Of a stretch of DNA of 64,000 nucleotides, positions 55,664 through 64,000 are shown piece by piece (the first letter of the stretch is position 1; each line of letters starts with the position of its first letter). A model generated the notes under the pieces. The model was not told where the DNA came from. It ran no database searches and saw only the letters and a list, made by a program, of their open reading frames with translations. The stretch covers positions 1-64,000 of the forward strand of contig JACJWN010000013.1 of NCBI GenBank assembly GCA_020637165.1. The letters run 5' to 3'. The position numbers and the translations under genes are program-made. The DNA is from Mycolicibacterium sp. Its GTDB lineage: Bacteria > Actinomycetota > Actinomycetes > Mycobacteriales > Mycobacteriaceae.

Positions 55664-56295
55664 CCGCAAACACCATCGACCACCCCTTCTTCGCATGGAT
55701 GTGGACGGTGATGTCCGCCCACGAGTCGCGATTGATGCGCCGGTTGCGCACCGAGAACCTGGCCGGGCTGACCGGCCGGGTGCTGGAGGTGGGGGCGGGA
55801 ACCGGCACGAACTTCGCCCACTATCCCGACACCGTGAGCGAGGTCGTCGCCGTGGAGCCGGAAATCCGGCTGGTGCCCAAGGCCCGCGAGGCCGCCGGGT
55901 CGGCGCCGGTTCCGGTCACCATCATTGAGTCCACCATCGAAAGCGTTCCCGGCGGCCAGCTGTTTGACGCCGTGGTGTGCTCGCTGGTGCTCTGCTCGGT
56001 CGCCGACCCGGAGGCCGTTCTTCGCGAATTGAACTCGCTGCTCAAACCCGGGGGAGAACTACGCTACTTCGAGCACGTCGCCAGCGCCGGCTGGCACGGG
56101 TCGATCCAGCGGCTGGCCGACGCCACCATCTGGCCGAGGATGGCGGGGAACTGCCACACCCACCGGGACACCGAGCGTGCTATCGCCGGGGCGGGATTCA
56201 GCGTGGAGTCGGCGCGGCACCAATGGACGCTGCCCGCGTGGGCGCCGCTGCCGGTCGCCGAGATCGCGATCGGACGGGCGGTCAAGGCGGGCTGA
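55660..56295 (+). CDS. Class I SAM-dependent methyltransferase (Rv1147-like)
   Basis: 211-aa methyltransferase. Motif I is VLEVGAGTGTNFAHYP near 43-58, motif II EVVAVEPEIRL near 65-75, motif post-II DAVVCSLVLCSV near 104-115. It resembles the phospholipid N-methyltransferase/UbiE-type group. The start GTG overlaps the mmpL13 stop by 4 bp, so the enzyme may modify the exported lipid; this is inference from position. Confidence 0.87.
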   Translation: MTANTIDHPFFAWMWTVMSAHESRLMRRLRTENLAGLTGRVLEVGAGTGTNFAHYPDTVSEVVAVEPEIRLVPKAREAAGSAPVPVTIIESTIESVPGGQLFDAVVCSLVLCSVADPEAVLRELNSLLKPGGELRYFEHVASAGWHGSIQRLADATIWPRMAGNCHTHRDTERAIAGAGFSVESARHQWTLPAWAPLPVAEIAIGRAVKAG

Positions 56296-56307
56296 TCGGA
56301 CGGCCGG

Positions 56308-57021
56308 TCAGTCCAGAAGTTCGGGCAGACGTTGCAACAGTGTCGGTAGAGCGACGGTCGCGGGCTCGCGGATTGAGAGAGTGACGGATTCGGACAGCGG
56401 GGTGGGTTCGGGGTTGACTTCGACCACCGTCGCCCCGTTGGCCAAGGCGATATCGGGCAGGCCGGCGGCGGGGTAGACCACCCCCGAGGTTCCGACCACC
56501 ACCACGATTTCGGAGGTGGCGACCGCTCTGACAGCGGCCTGCCACGGCTCGTCCGGCAGCGCCTCGCCGAACCATACGATGCCGGGCCGGATCAGCCCTC
56601 CGCACTCGCAGGACAGCGGAACCCTCTCCAACTCCGGCACCGGCATATCCGGAAGCGGACCGTGGTAGCGCGAGCCGCAGGTGTCGCACCAGAACTCCGC
56701 GAGGCTGCCGTGCAGATGATGAACGGTTCTGCTGCCGGCGCGCTCGTGCAGGTCGTCGACGTTCTGGGTGATGACGGTGACCTCGGCGTGGTCTTGCCAG
56801 CCGGCCACGGCGCGGTGACCCGCGTTCGGCTGGACCTCTTTGACCAGATGATGGCGCCACAGGTACCAGGCCCATACCCGCTCGGGGGACTTCTGCCAGC
56901 CGTCGGTGCTGGAAATCTCGTAGGGGTCGTACTGCGCCCACAACCCCGCTTCGTCGTCGCGGAACGTCGGCACCCCGCTTTCGGCGGAGATCCCCGCCCC
57001 GCTGAGCACCGCGATACGCAC
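56308..57021 (-). CDS. cobB: NAD-dependent protein deacylase, sirtuin (Rv1151c-like)
   Basis: 237-aa sirtuin. GAGISAESG near 8-16, [12 protein letters not shown] near 85-96, catalytic His104 (HLHGS), and a zinc site from Cys112, Cys115, Cys138, Cys140 (the second pair is C-x-C). Tyr53 and Arg56 (YLWR) form the YxxR pair that lets class III sirtuins remove succinyl groups. It starts at GTG 57021 with TATCTT ending 7 nt upstream (leaderless), and is divergent from the GntR gene with 32 bp between starts. Confidence 0.92.
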   Translation of the reverse strand: MRIAVLSGAGISAESGVPTFRDDEAGLWAQYDPYEISSTDGWQKSPERVWAWYLWRHHLVKEVQPNAGHRAVAGWQDHAEVTVITQNVDDLHERAGSRTVHHLHGSLAEFWCDTCGSRYHGPLPDMPVPELERVPLSCECGGLIRPGIVWFGEALPDEPWQAAVRAVATSEIVVVVGTSGVVYPAAGLPDIALANGATVVEVNPEPTPLSESVTLSIREPATVALPTLLQRLPELLD

Positions 57022-57040
57022 CCGACCAAGATAGCCGGGG

Positions 57041-57046
57041 GATACT
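57041..57046 (+). promoter_or_regulatory. -10 box of the GntR gene in the 32-bp divergent region
   Basis: GATACT ends 8 nt before GTG 57054. The sirtuin promoter box TATCTT (minus strand, about 57028-57033) lies in the same 32 bp, so the two promoters overlap. Confidence 0.5.
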
Positions 57047-57053
57047 GGGGCCT

Positions 57054-57407
57054 GTGCAGTGGCTGCGAACCGACCCCCACTCGACGACCCCGCTGTTCGA
57101 CCAGTTGCGGGTGGGAGTGATCGCCGCCGTCCGCGACGGCCGTCTCCCAGCCGGGACCCGTCTACCCACGGTGCGGGAATTGGCCGGGGACCTGGGTCTG
57201 GCCCCCAACACCGTCGCCCGGGCCTACCGGGAACTGGAGACCGCGGGGATTGTGGAAACCCGCGGCCGGAAGGGAACTTTCGTGGCGGCCAGCAACCCCA
57301 CGGACGAGGCGATGGCCGTCGCCGCCCGGGGCTACGCAGACACCGCGCGGGCGCTCGGTCTGGCCAAGGACGACGCCCTGCGCTACCTCGACGCCGAGTT
57401 CAGCTGA
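57054..57407 (+). CDS. GntR-family regulator, YtrA type
   Basis: 117-aa DNA-binding protein. Winged helix residues about 12-78 ([26 protein letters not shown]) followed by a short helical tail (about 85-117), as in YtrA-type GntR proteins that usually control linked transport genes. It matches Rv1152. The start is a GTG with a leaderless-type promoter. Autoregulation and control of the sirtuin gene are plausible because of the shared 32-bp region. Confidence 0.92.
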   Translation: MQWLRTDPHSTTPLFDQLRVGVIAAVRDGRLPAGTRLPTVRELAGDLGLAPNTVARAYRELETAGIVETRGRKGTFVAASNPTDEAMAVAARGYADTARALGLAKDDALRYLDAEFS

Positions 57408-57444
57408 GCCGCGGTCGGCTGGGCCGGCTTCGGCTGGGGCGACC

Positions 57445-58281
57445 TCAGCCGAATTCGAGCAGTGCGTAGACGCCCCGGAACGGTTTGAGCGGACCGATCC
57501 GCCACAGCGCAGGGAAGACCTTCTGGAAGAACGGTCCCCGCCCCGCCGGCATCGGGATATCACGCACGGCCTTGAGCCCGGGGATCCGGCCGACGAGGGC
57601 CGACAGCTGGCCGATCGAGAGGCTGAACGGCATGGGCGGCACCCGGTAGTGCCGGGAGGCCCGGATCCCCTTCGGCGCGAGCTTCTTGACGATCGTCGGC
57701 GGCAGGTCGAAGAACATCTGACCCCCGGGAAACCGCTTGGCGCACTGCGTGATCAGATCCATGGCCTGCTCGGGCTGCAGATACATCAGCAGGCCCTCAG
57801 CGGTGATGAAGACACCTTCGCTCACGTCGATGCGGTCCATCCAGCTGTAGTCCAGCGCCGACTGGGCGATGGCGGAGATGCGCTCAGACGAGGGCAGCAA
57901 CTTCTCGCGCAATGCGATCACCGGAGGCAGGTCGATCGAGACCCAGCGGAACTGCGCGTCCGGAACCGCGGCGTCGAGGCGCCAGAAGCTGGTCTGGAAA
58001 CCTTCGGCGAGGGCGACGACGGTGGCCCGCGGATGGCTGCGCAGATAGTCGGCGGTGCACCGGTCGGCGGCCAGCGACCGCAGCGCCATCTCTTGGCCCT
58101 TGCGGCCGAATTTGTCATAGTCGACGCCCGGGTAGGCCCCCAGCGCGTCGCGCAGTCGAATGGCCATCGGATCGTCGATGATCGCATCCGGCAGCGCGGC
58201 CTGGTGCGCGCGGCCGTTGAGGGTGAGCAGGGCGGTCTCGGAGACGCCGGTGAGTATGGATCCGTCGGCTTCGGGTGTCAC
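57445..58281 (-). CDS. omt: SAM-dependent O-methyltransferase, LCM family (Rv1153c-like)
   Basis: 278-aa methyltransferase of the leucine carboxyl methyltransferase type. VVALAEGFQTSFWRLD near 88-103 holds the SAM-binding loop (GEG is replaced by AEG), SIDLPPVIALR near 115-125 binds the adenosine, and ITAEGLLMYL near 163-172. Substrate unknown. TAAATT (58288-58293, minus) ends 7 nt before the GTG: leaderless. It is convergent with the GntR gene. Confidence 0.88.
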   Translation of the reverse strand: MTPEADGSILTGVSETALLTLNGRAHQAALPDAIIDDPMAIRLRDALGAYPGVDYDKFGRKGQEMALRSLAADRCTADYLRSHPRATVVALAEGFQTSFWRLDAAVPDAQFRWVSIDLPPVIALREKLLPSSERISAIAQSALDYSWMDRIDVSEGVFITAEGLLMYLQPEQAMDLITQCAKRFPGGQMFFDLPPTIVKKLAPKGIRASRHYRVPPMPFSLSIGQLSALVGRIPGLKAVRDIPMPAGRGPFFQKVFPALWRIGPLKPFRGVYALLEFG

Positions 58282-58331
58282 GGTGCCAATTTACCTTCGG
58301 GCGCCAGACCGGCCGTCAGTGCCGGCAGTAG

Positions 58332-58784
<453 letters not shown>

Positions 58785-58816
58785 AACACCTGGCCCGCTG
58801 GAGTAGTTTGCCTGCT

Positions 58817-58993
58817 ATGGCCGACGAAGCGCCCGAACCGCAGGACGACACCAAACGCAAGTTCCGGGAGGCGCTGGAGCGCAAGAAGGCCAACCAGGGC
58901 GGCGCCGCCGGCCGCTCGGGTGGAGGCGCCAAGCAGTCCCATGCGCACGGTCCGGCCGAGCAGCGCCGCGCATTCCGGCGAAAGAGCGGCTGA
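58817..58993 (+). CDS. Small basic protein, DUF5302 type
   Basis: 58-aa, highly charged protein with no hydrophobic segment: an acidic N-terminus, then KRKFREALERKKAN near 13-26 and a Gly/Lys/Arg tail (QRRAFRRKSG). It corresponds to the small gene after Rv1155. TAGTTT (58804-58809) ends 8 nt before the ATG: leaderless. Function unknown; nucleic-acid binding is possible from charge. Confidence 0.75.
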   Translation: MADEAPEPQDDTKRKFREALERKKANQGGAAGRSGGGAKQSHAHGPAEQRRAFRRKSG

Positions 58994-58998
58994 TCGGA

Positions 58999-60627
58999 TC
59001 AGTGGTGGGTGGCCTTCTCGGCGCCCACTCCGGTCAGTGACCGCACCTCCATTTCGGCGTTGAGGACGGGATCGCCGTTGTCACGCGACGTCAGGGTTCC
59101 GACGACGCCGAGAAGGAAGGCCAGCGGAATCGAGACGATGCCCGGGTTGGACAGCGGGAACCAGTGGAAATCCACCCCCGGGAGCATCGCGCTCTTGGAT
59201 CCGGAGACCGCGGGGGAGAAGACGATCAGCACGATGCAGCTGATCAGCCCGCCGTACATGCTCCACAGTGCCCCGCGGGTGTTGAAGCGGCGCCAATACA
59301 GCGAGTAAAGAATGGTCGGCAGGTTCGCCGAGGCCGCCACCGCGAACGCCAGCGCGACCAGGAATGCCACGTTCTGTCCGTTGGCCAGGATTCCCAGGGC
59401 GATCGCCGCCACCCCGAGCGCAACGGCGGTGATGCGGGAGACCCGGACCTGCTCGTCCTCGGTGACGTCGTGGGATTTCATCACGCTGGCGTAGACGTCG
59501 TGGGCGAAGGACGCCGAAGCGGTGATGGTCAGCCCGGCTACGACGGCCAGGATGGTCGCGAACGCCACCGCCGAGATGATGCCGAGCAGGATCACCCCGC
59601 CGAGTTCGAAGGCCAGCAGCGGGGCGGCTGAGTTCTGCCCGCCGGGCGCGGCGAGGATCCGGTCGGGGCCGACGATGGCGGCCGCACCGTAGCCCAGCGC
59701 CAGGGTGAACAGGTAGAAGGCGCCGATGAGGCTGATCGCCCAGACCACCGAGCGGCGGGCCTCCTTGGCGGTCGGGACCGTGTAGAAGCGCATCAGCACA
59801 TGCGGCAGGCCGGCGGTGCCCAGCACCAGGGCCAGTCCCAGCGACAGCAGGTTGATCTTGGAGGTTGTCGAGTCCCCGTACCGGGCACCCGGGGCCAGCA
59901 CGTCGCGGGCAGCGACGCCCGTGGCGGTGGACCCGTGGACCATCTCCTGGGCCTTGCCGAGGATCTCTGAGAAGTTCAACCCGAACTTGGCCAGCACCAG
60001 AACCGTCATGAAGGCGGCCCCGCTGATCAGCAGTACGGCCTTGATGATTTGCACCCAGGTGGTGCCCTTCATGCCGCCGATGAGCACGTAGACGATCATC
60101 AGAACGCCGACGACGGCGATCACGATCGATTGGGCGAAACGGCCGTTGATGTCGAGCAGCAGCGCGACCAGTCCGCCGGCGCCGGCCATCTGGGCCAGCA
60201 GGTAGAACAGCGATACCGTCATCGTCGAGGTGGCGGCGGCCAATCGAACCGGCCGCTGCCGCAGCCGGAAGCTCAGCACGTCGGCCATGGTGAACTTGCC
60301 TGTGTTGCGCAGCAATTCGGCGACCAGCAATAGCGCCACCAGCCAGGCCACCAGGAACCCGATCGAGTACAGGAAACCGTCGTAACCGTAGACCGCGATC
60401 GCTCCGGCGATCCCGAGGAAGCTGGCCGCCGAGAGGTAGTCACCGGCGATCGCGATGCCGTTCTGCGGCCCGGAGAACGCATGGCCTGCAGTGAAGAATT
60501 CGGTGGCGTTGGTGTTGGTGCGACCTGCCCGGATGACTATGACCAGGGTGATGATGACGAAGGCGACGAAGATGCTGATGTTCACGATCGGATTGCCGGT
60601 CTGGGTGCCGGCGGCCAGCACACTCAC
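58999..60627 (-). CDS. Solute:sodium symporter (ActP/MctC-like monocarboxylate permease)
   Basis: 542-aa SSS-family permease with about 13 helices. GDYLSAASFLGIAGA near 62-76 and GTAGLPHVLMRFYTVPTAKEAR near 270-290 are diagnostic for the acetate/monocarboxylate branch. It should import acetate, propionate or pyruvate with Na+ or H+. Start GTG overlaps the DUF485 stop by 4 bp (60624-60627); the pair mirrors yjcH-actP. Confidence 0.92.
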   Translation of the reverse strand: MSVLAAGTQTGNPIVNISIFVAFVIITLVIVIRAGRTNTNATEFFTAGHAFSGPQNGIAIAGDYLSAASFLGIAGAIAVYGYDGFLYSIGFLVAWLVALLLVAELLRNTGKFTMADVLSFRLRQRPVRLAAATSTMTVSLFYLLAQMAGAGGLVALLLDINGRFAQSIVIAVVGVLMIVYVLIGGMKGTTWVQIIKAVLLISGAAFMTVLVLAKFGLNFSEILGKAQEMVHGSTATGVAARDVLAPGARYGDSTTSKINLLSLGLALVLGTAGLPHVLMRFYTVPTAKEARRSVVWAISLIGAFYLFTLALGYGAAAIVGPDRILAAPGGQNSAAPLLAFELGGVILLGIISAVAFATILAVVAGLTITASASFAHDVYASVMKSHDVTEDEQVRVSRITAVALGVAAIALGILANGQNVAFLVALAFAVAASANLPTILYSLYWRRFNTRGALWSMYGGLISCIVLIVFSPAVSGSKSAMLPGVDFHWFPLSNPGIVSIPLAFLLGVVGTLTSRDNGDPVLNAEMEVRSLTGVGAEKATHH

Positions 60628-60968
60628 TGCTGACTCCAGTGCATCTCGTTGCGGATGGCTTCCGCGCGCGGGTCGAGCTCCCGGTTGGCGAATCTGACGT
60701 AGATCGAGGTGATCAGGAAGGTCGTCAGGAACTGGCCCAGGCCGAGGAGCAGCCCGACGTTGATGTTGCCCCAGATCCGGGTGGCCATGAAGTCATGGGC
60801 GAAGGCGCCCAGCAGCACGTAGGTCGCGTACCAGATCAGGAAGAAGGCGGTGGTCGGGAAGACGAAGCGGCGCAGCCGGCTGCGCAGTTCGGCGAACTCC
60901 GGGCTGGCCTGCATCGCCAGGTAGTCCGCCCCGCTGGGCGACGGCGGCTCGGTGCGGGTTGTGGACAC
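60624..60968 (-). CDS. DUF485 membrane protein
   Basis: 114-aa protein with two helices (about 37-57 and 68-90) and motif SPEFAELRSRLRRFVFP near 22-38. DUF485 proteins (YjcH) accompany ActP-type permeases and probably help their function or assembly. The symporter start overlaps its stop. Confidence 0.9.
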   Translation of the reverse strand: MSTTRTEPPSPSGADYLAMQASPEFAELRSRLRRFVFPTTAFFLIWYATYVLLGAFAHDFMATRIWGNINVGLLLGLGQFLTTFLITSIYVRFANRELDPRAEAIRNEMHWSQQ

Positions 60969-61049
60969 GACGCTCCTCGGCTGCCGGGTTGGTTTGACGT
61001 CAGCGTAGGTAGTCGGGGCGGTGTCCGCAGGGTGTTTGCGGAGGTGGAC

Positions 61050-61883
61050 CTATCCGGGCCGGAGCATGACAACCAGAACCACCACCAGGTAGCCGAGGAA
61101 GAGCCGGAACTGGATGGCCTCCGGGATCCGGTGGGAAATCGCGATGCCCAGTGGCGAACCGAGCAGGGCGCCCGCGGTCATTCCCGCGAGCGCCGGCAGG
61201 TAGAGATATCCGATTGCCGCGGGGGGCAGTCCGGTGGCGCTGAGTCCGCCGAGCAGGTAGCCGGCGCCGGCGCCGATCCCGATGACCGCCGACAGTCCGG
61301 CGGCAACGGCGGAGGCCCGTTGTATGCGATAACCGGCCGCCTGCAGGTAAGGCACCGTGACCGTGGCGGCACCGGCGCCAAGCAGCGCACCGGTCAGGCC
61401 GGTGGTGACCCCGGTCGCCAACCGGCTGGCACGGGAGGGCATGACCGCTACGGTGCCCGCCTCGCCGGCTACCCTCGCGCTCTTGGTTTTTCGGTAGTGC
61501 CGGTGCAGGGCGCGTGCGATCATGTAGAGGACGAATCCGGCGAAGAACACCCGAAGGGCCGGGCCGGGGAGGCGGCTTCCCGCAACGGCTCCGATCGCCG
61601 TACCCACTGTCACCGGCGCCAGCAGCTGCCAGAACAGCGGCCAGTCCATATCGCCGCGCCGACTCCTCAGGAAGGTCGTGTACAGCGCGGTGAAGAACAT
61701 CACCGCCAGCGATGTCCCGATCGCCAGGTGCATGACGTTTTCGGGTGCCACGCCCTGCAACGGCAACGCCACCGCCAGTGCGGGAACGATGGTCAGCCCG
61801 CCGCCGAGGCCGAACATGCCCGAGAGAAGCCCGGCGAGGATCCCCGCCAGCAGGTAGACCAGGTAGACCGTAGCGCCGTTCAC
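61050..61883 (-). CDS. TSUP-family transporter (TauE/SafE sulfite exporter-like)
   Basis: 277-aa membrane protein with about eight helices. The two repeats of the family are seen: GMFGLGGGLTIVPAL near 22-36 and GALLGAGAATVTVPYL near 165-180. Family members export sulfite, sulfonates or organic acids. The start is uncertain: GTG 61883 (VNGATVYLVYLL) begins at the first helix; a longer form to 61955 would add a basic tail. Confidence 0.87.
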   Translation of the reverse strand: MNGATVYLVYLLAGILAGLLSGMFGLGGGLTIVPALAVALPLQGVAPENVMHLAIGTSLAVMFFTALYTTFLRSRRGDMDWPLFWQLLAPVTVGTAIGAVAGSRLPGPALRVFFAGFVLYMIARALHRHYRKTKSARVAGEAGTVAVMPSRASRLATGVTTGLTGALLGAGAATVTVPYLQAAGYRIQRASAVAAGLSAVIGIGAGAGYLLGGLSATGLPPAAIGYLYLPALAGMTAGALLGSPLGIAISHRIPEAIQFRLFLGYLVVVLVVMLRPG

Positions 61884-62038
61884 GCAGGGCCGCGCATCGC
61901 AAGGTCGTCGGTGATCAGGGGCCGAGATGTTGCGTCGTGCTGGTACACCCGGCAATCATCACTCATCGACGGCCGCTGTGCCGGGTCATCCAATGAACAT
62001 TGAGATCCGGTGTTCAGACCGTGGATAGTCTTTTCGGC

Positions 62039-62608
62039 ATGACCTCGAGGCTCTGTTTGGCACAGGACGAGAAGGCCGACCGACTGCTTACCGACGATCC
62101 GTTCGCACTGCTGCTCGGCATGTTGCTCGATCAGCAGATCCCGATGGAGACCGCGTTCGCCGGGCCGCGCAAGATCGCCGACCGTCTCGGCGGGCTCGAT
62201 CCACGGTTGATTGCCGACTACGACCCGGCGGACTTCGCCGCCCTCTGCGCGCAAAGCCCTGCGGTGCATCGGTTTCCGGGCTCGATGGCCAAGCGGATCC
62301 AGGACCTGGCCGGCGAGATCGTCGAGACCTACGGCGGCGACGCGGCCGGTTTGTGGACTCAGGGCGACCCCGATGCTTCTGAGGTGCTGCGGCGACTACG
62401 GGCGCTGCCCGGATTCGGGGAGCAGAAGGCGAGGATATTCCTGGCGCTGTTGGGCAAGCAGTACGGGGTGACCCCGTCCGGCTGGCGCGCCGCCGCGGGC
62501 GATTACGGCCGGGCCGGAACCCACATGTCGGTCGCCGACGTGGTGGACAGGGCCTCGCTGGATGAGGTGCGTGCCTACAAGAAGAAGATGAAAGCCGCGA
62601 AGCTATGA
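62039..62608 (+). CDS. HhH-GPD-type protein (Rv1156-like)
   Basis: 189-aa protein related to base-excision DNA glycosylases. The helix-hairpin-helix is LPGFGEQKARIFLALLG near 128-144, and LGMLLDQQIPMETA near 26-39 corresponds to the glycosylase core. The catalytic Asp of AlkA/EndoIII is not obvious, so activity is uncertain. TAGTCT (62026-62031) ends 8 nt before the ATG: leaderless. Confidence 0.82.
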   Translation: MTSRLCLAQDEKADRLLTDDPFALLLGMLLDQQIPMETAFAGPRKIADRLGGLDPRLIADYDPADFAALCAQSPAVHRFPGSMAKRIQDLAGEIVETYGGDAAGLWTQGDPDASEVLRRLRALPGFGEQKARIFLALLGKQYGVTPSGWRAAAGDYGRAGTHMSVADVVDRASLDEVRAYKKKMKAAKL

Positions 62609-62657
62609 GCCGCAGTCGGCTACCGCGGAAGCCTCGGTGAGGGCATAGTTAGCAACT

Positions 62658-62804
62658 ATGAAGACTCATCTGAACTGCCCGTGCGGCGAAGCGATCCGGG
62701 GCAAGGACGAGGACGAACTCGTCGAGCTGGCCCAGGCGCACCTGGCCGAGGCGCACCCGGGCATGAAGTACGAGCGCGAGCACATCCTGTTCATGGCCTA
62801 CTGA
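62658..62804 (+). CDS. DUF1059-like small protein, 48 aa
   Basis: Short protein MKTHLNCPCGEAIRGK followed by an amphipathic helix (DELVELAQAHLAEAH) and ending HILFMAY. The CPCG pair plus a His-rich helix resembles DUF1059 proteins, which may bind metal; function unknown. Codon bias is strongly coding. ATAGTT lies about 8-9 nt before the ATG without a ribosome site. It is 49 nt after the HhH gene. Short length makes it easy to miss. Confidence 0.82.
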   Translation: MKTHLNCPCGEAIRGKDEDELVELAQAHLAEAHPGMKYEREHILFMAY

Positions 62805-62905
62805 CGTTCGGCTGCCCGGGCTGGATGGTGAAGTGCCGGGTTCCGGCCCGCAGAGGCGTCGCACCGTCCGCTGGCGCATCACTATCACTCTGAGGGAGAA
62901 GGCCG

Positions 62906-63373
62906 ATGGCGCACCGGCTGGCTCGATTGATCCTCACCGGTGCTCTTGGCGCCGGGCTCATCATCCCGGGTGTGGACGTCGCGTACGCCGAACCCGCCCC
63001 GGCCCCCGTCGATCCGACACCACCGTCCCAGGATCCGTCGGCACAGGACCCGCCGATGCCGCCGGCGCCATTCCCGGTCACTGCGTGGATGTGGCCGTCG
63101 GTCTTCCCGAAATGCTGGCCTGCCTGGGTGCCGCCCGGCGAGCCCGCACCTCCGGCGGGCGATGTTCGAATGGGAATGTTCCAGGTCCCTCTTTCGCCGT
63201 GCCCGGCACCGCCGGCGCCCCCGCCCGGACAGCCGTACCCGCCGCTGCCGCCACCACCGCCGCCGTATCCAGGGTGTCGATGGGGTAGTACGAGTCTCTG
63301 CGTTCCCGGTCAGGAACTCTGGGGGCCGTTGCCGCCGGGCTACTACGGCCCGCAGAGTTGGTACCCGCACTGA
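62906..63373 (+). CDS. Secreted proline-rich protein (Rv1157c/Rv1158c-like)
   Basis: 155-aa exported protein. The signal peptide is about 1-28 (cleavage near AYA-EPAP); the mature part is rich in Pro, Ala and Trp, with four cysteines (near 69, 98, 124, 132) that may form disulfides, PPPPPPYPGC near 115-124 and YYGPQSWYPH at the end. GAGGGAGAAGG precedes the ATG. Probably cell-wall located; function unknown. Confidence 0.82.
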   Translation: MAHRLARLILTGALGAGLIIPGVDVAYAEPAPAPVDPTPPSQDPSAQDPPMPPAPFPVTAWMWPSVFPKCWPAWVPPGEPAPPAGDVRMGMFQVPLSPCPAPPAPPPGQPYPPLPPPPPPYPGCRWGSTSLCVPGQELWGPLPPGYYGPQSWYPH

Positions 63374-63381
63374 TTTCAGCC

Positions 63382-64000
63382 CTAGGTGGCTGACCCGGGC
63401 TCATCGGTGGTCAGGCCCAGTGCCCGCTCCAGTTCGGCCAGTGCCCGATCGGTCAGCGGGATGAGTGTCTCGATATCGCCCACCACCTCGCGGTCGGCGA
63501 CGTATCCGACTCCCATCTGTTCGGCGTAGGAGCACACGGTGATGTTGAGCGCCATACCGTCGTAGACGGTGGAGACCGGATAGATCTGCTCGACGTGCGC
63601 GCCGTTGAAGTACATCTGTTCCCGCGGCCCCGGGACGTTCGAGATCGGGATGTTGAAGCTGGGCGGGATGCGGGTGTCGAACGGCAGCATCGCCAGCGCG
63701 ATGGTCGGGCCGATCGCCGGGGCCATTGCCGCCAGCATCGCGCCGGGGCCCTGTTTGGCCACCTGTGATTTGAGGTTCTTCATCGCGTCGTGAACCAACA
63801 TGAGCCGCTCGACGGGGTCGGCCAGGTCGGTACCCAGTCTGCACAGCCCCATACCGAACTGGTTGCCGTGCCGGTCGGCATCGGAGGCGCCGCGACCCCG
63901 GACCGTCACTGGGCAGATCGCCACCAGCGAGCGGCCGGGCAGCTCGCCCCGGTCCTGCAGCCAGGCGCGCAGCGCCCCGGCGATGAGCGCCATCACCACA
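63382..64000 (-). CDS. WS/DGAT acyltransferase, C-terminal part
   Basis: The visible 205 residues are the C-terminal (DUF1298) half of a wax ester synthase/diacylglycerol acyltransferase: VRGRGASDADRHGNQFG near 33-49, then PISNVPGPREQMYFNGA near 117-133 and the final VCSYAEQMGVGYVAD. The HHxxxDG active site should lie beyond base 64000. It would make triacylglycerol or wax ester from acyl-CoA. It is convergent with the proline-rich gene with an 8-bp gap. Confidence 0.9.
   Translation of the reverse strand, partial: VVMALIAGALRAWLQDRGELPGRSLVAICPVTVRGRGASDADRHGNQFGMGLCRLGTDLADPVERLMLVHDAMKNLKSQVAKQGPGAMLAAMAPAIGPTIALAMLPFDTRIPPSFNIPISNVPGPREQMYFNGAHVEQIYPVSTVYDGMALNITVCSYAEQMGVGYVADREVVGDIETLIPLTDRALAELERALGLTTDEPGSAT

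Overview
The window is high-GC actinobacterial DNA and almost certainly the chromosome of a non-tuberculosis mycobacterium (Mycobacteriaceae). It carries mycothiol S-conjugate amidase, MmpL13, DesA2, a short-chain Z-prenyl diphosphate synthase, a WS/DGAT acyltransferase, proline-rich antigens and many fadA/ech genes. Gene order follows, with gaps, the M. tuberculosis segment from about Rv1071c to Rv1158c. Rv numbers and family names are recalled from memory; no database was searched.

Layout. 1-3.1 kb: echA9 (cut by the window edge), a Bax-inhibitor-like membrane protein and thiolase fadA3. 3.1-9.5 kb: two lipase/esterase genes, then a transsulfuration operon (cbs, two proline-rich membrane proteins, metB). 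9.5-16.7 kb: a GPP34-domain gene, greA, a DUF4307 protein, mca, a small membrane protein, a thioredoxin-fold DUF255 protein, a SnoaL-like protein, a haemolysin-III-like protein and the Z-prenyl synthase. 16.7-23.8 kb: coaA and a DUF885-like gene (both frame-disrupted), glyA, desA2, phoH2 and a polysaccharide deacetylase lipoprotein. 23.9-38.7 kb: a cation/proton antiporter, fum, glpX, a dienelactone hydrolase, an AI-2E-type exporter, a redox pair (SDR plus epimerase), xseA/xseB, a lipid-droplet-type protein, ispH, ychF and a zinc-ribbon thioredoxin. 38.7-44.7 kb: a ThDP keto-acid decarboxylase, then five frame-disrupted genes. 44.8-52.9 kb: acyl-CoA metabolism (thiolase + enoyl-CoA hydratase; echA, mcr, SDR, nitronate monooxygenase-like) around a fasciclin protein, a gamma-carbonic-anhydrase-like protein and a CPBP protein. 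53.1-64 kb: a previously easy-to-miss 43-aa gene, intact mmpL13 + methyltransferase, a sirtuin/GntR divergent pair, an O-methyltransferase, an F420-type oxidoreductase, a DUF485/solute-sodium symporter pair, a TSUP exporter, an HhH protein, a 48-aa DUF1059 protein, a secreted proline-rich protein and the end of a WS/DGAT gene.

How it fits together. Most genes are housekeeping or lipid/CoA metabolism in short operons joined by 1-4 bp start/stop overlaps. Many promoters look leaderless: a TANNNT box ends 7-9 nt before the ATG/GTG. Convergent or operon ends carry strong hairpins. Three of these are copies of one ~63 bp palindromic repeat.

Most notable: (1) two indel-dense islands (about 17.42-18.73 and 41.02-44.13 kb) whose borders fall inside genes, which points to consensus errors rather than gene decay; (2) a shared 18-bp operator-like site in front of two acyl-CoA operons; (3) a repeated hairpin family; (4) a leaderless 43-aa acidic protein gene; (5) a palindrome over the desA2 promoter; (6) tandem repeats upstream of the Bax-inhibitor-like gene and at the end of the DUF4307 gene. 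I did not find a convincing new multi-gene defence or mobile system here.
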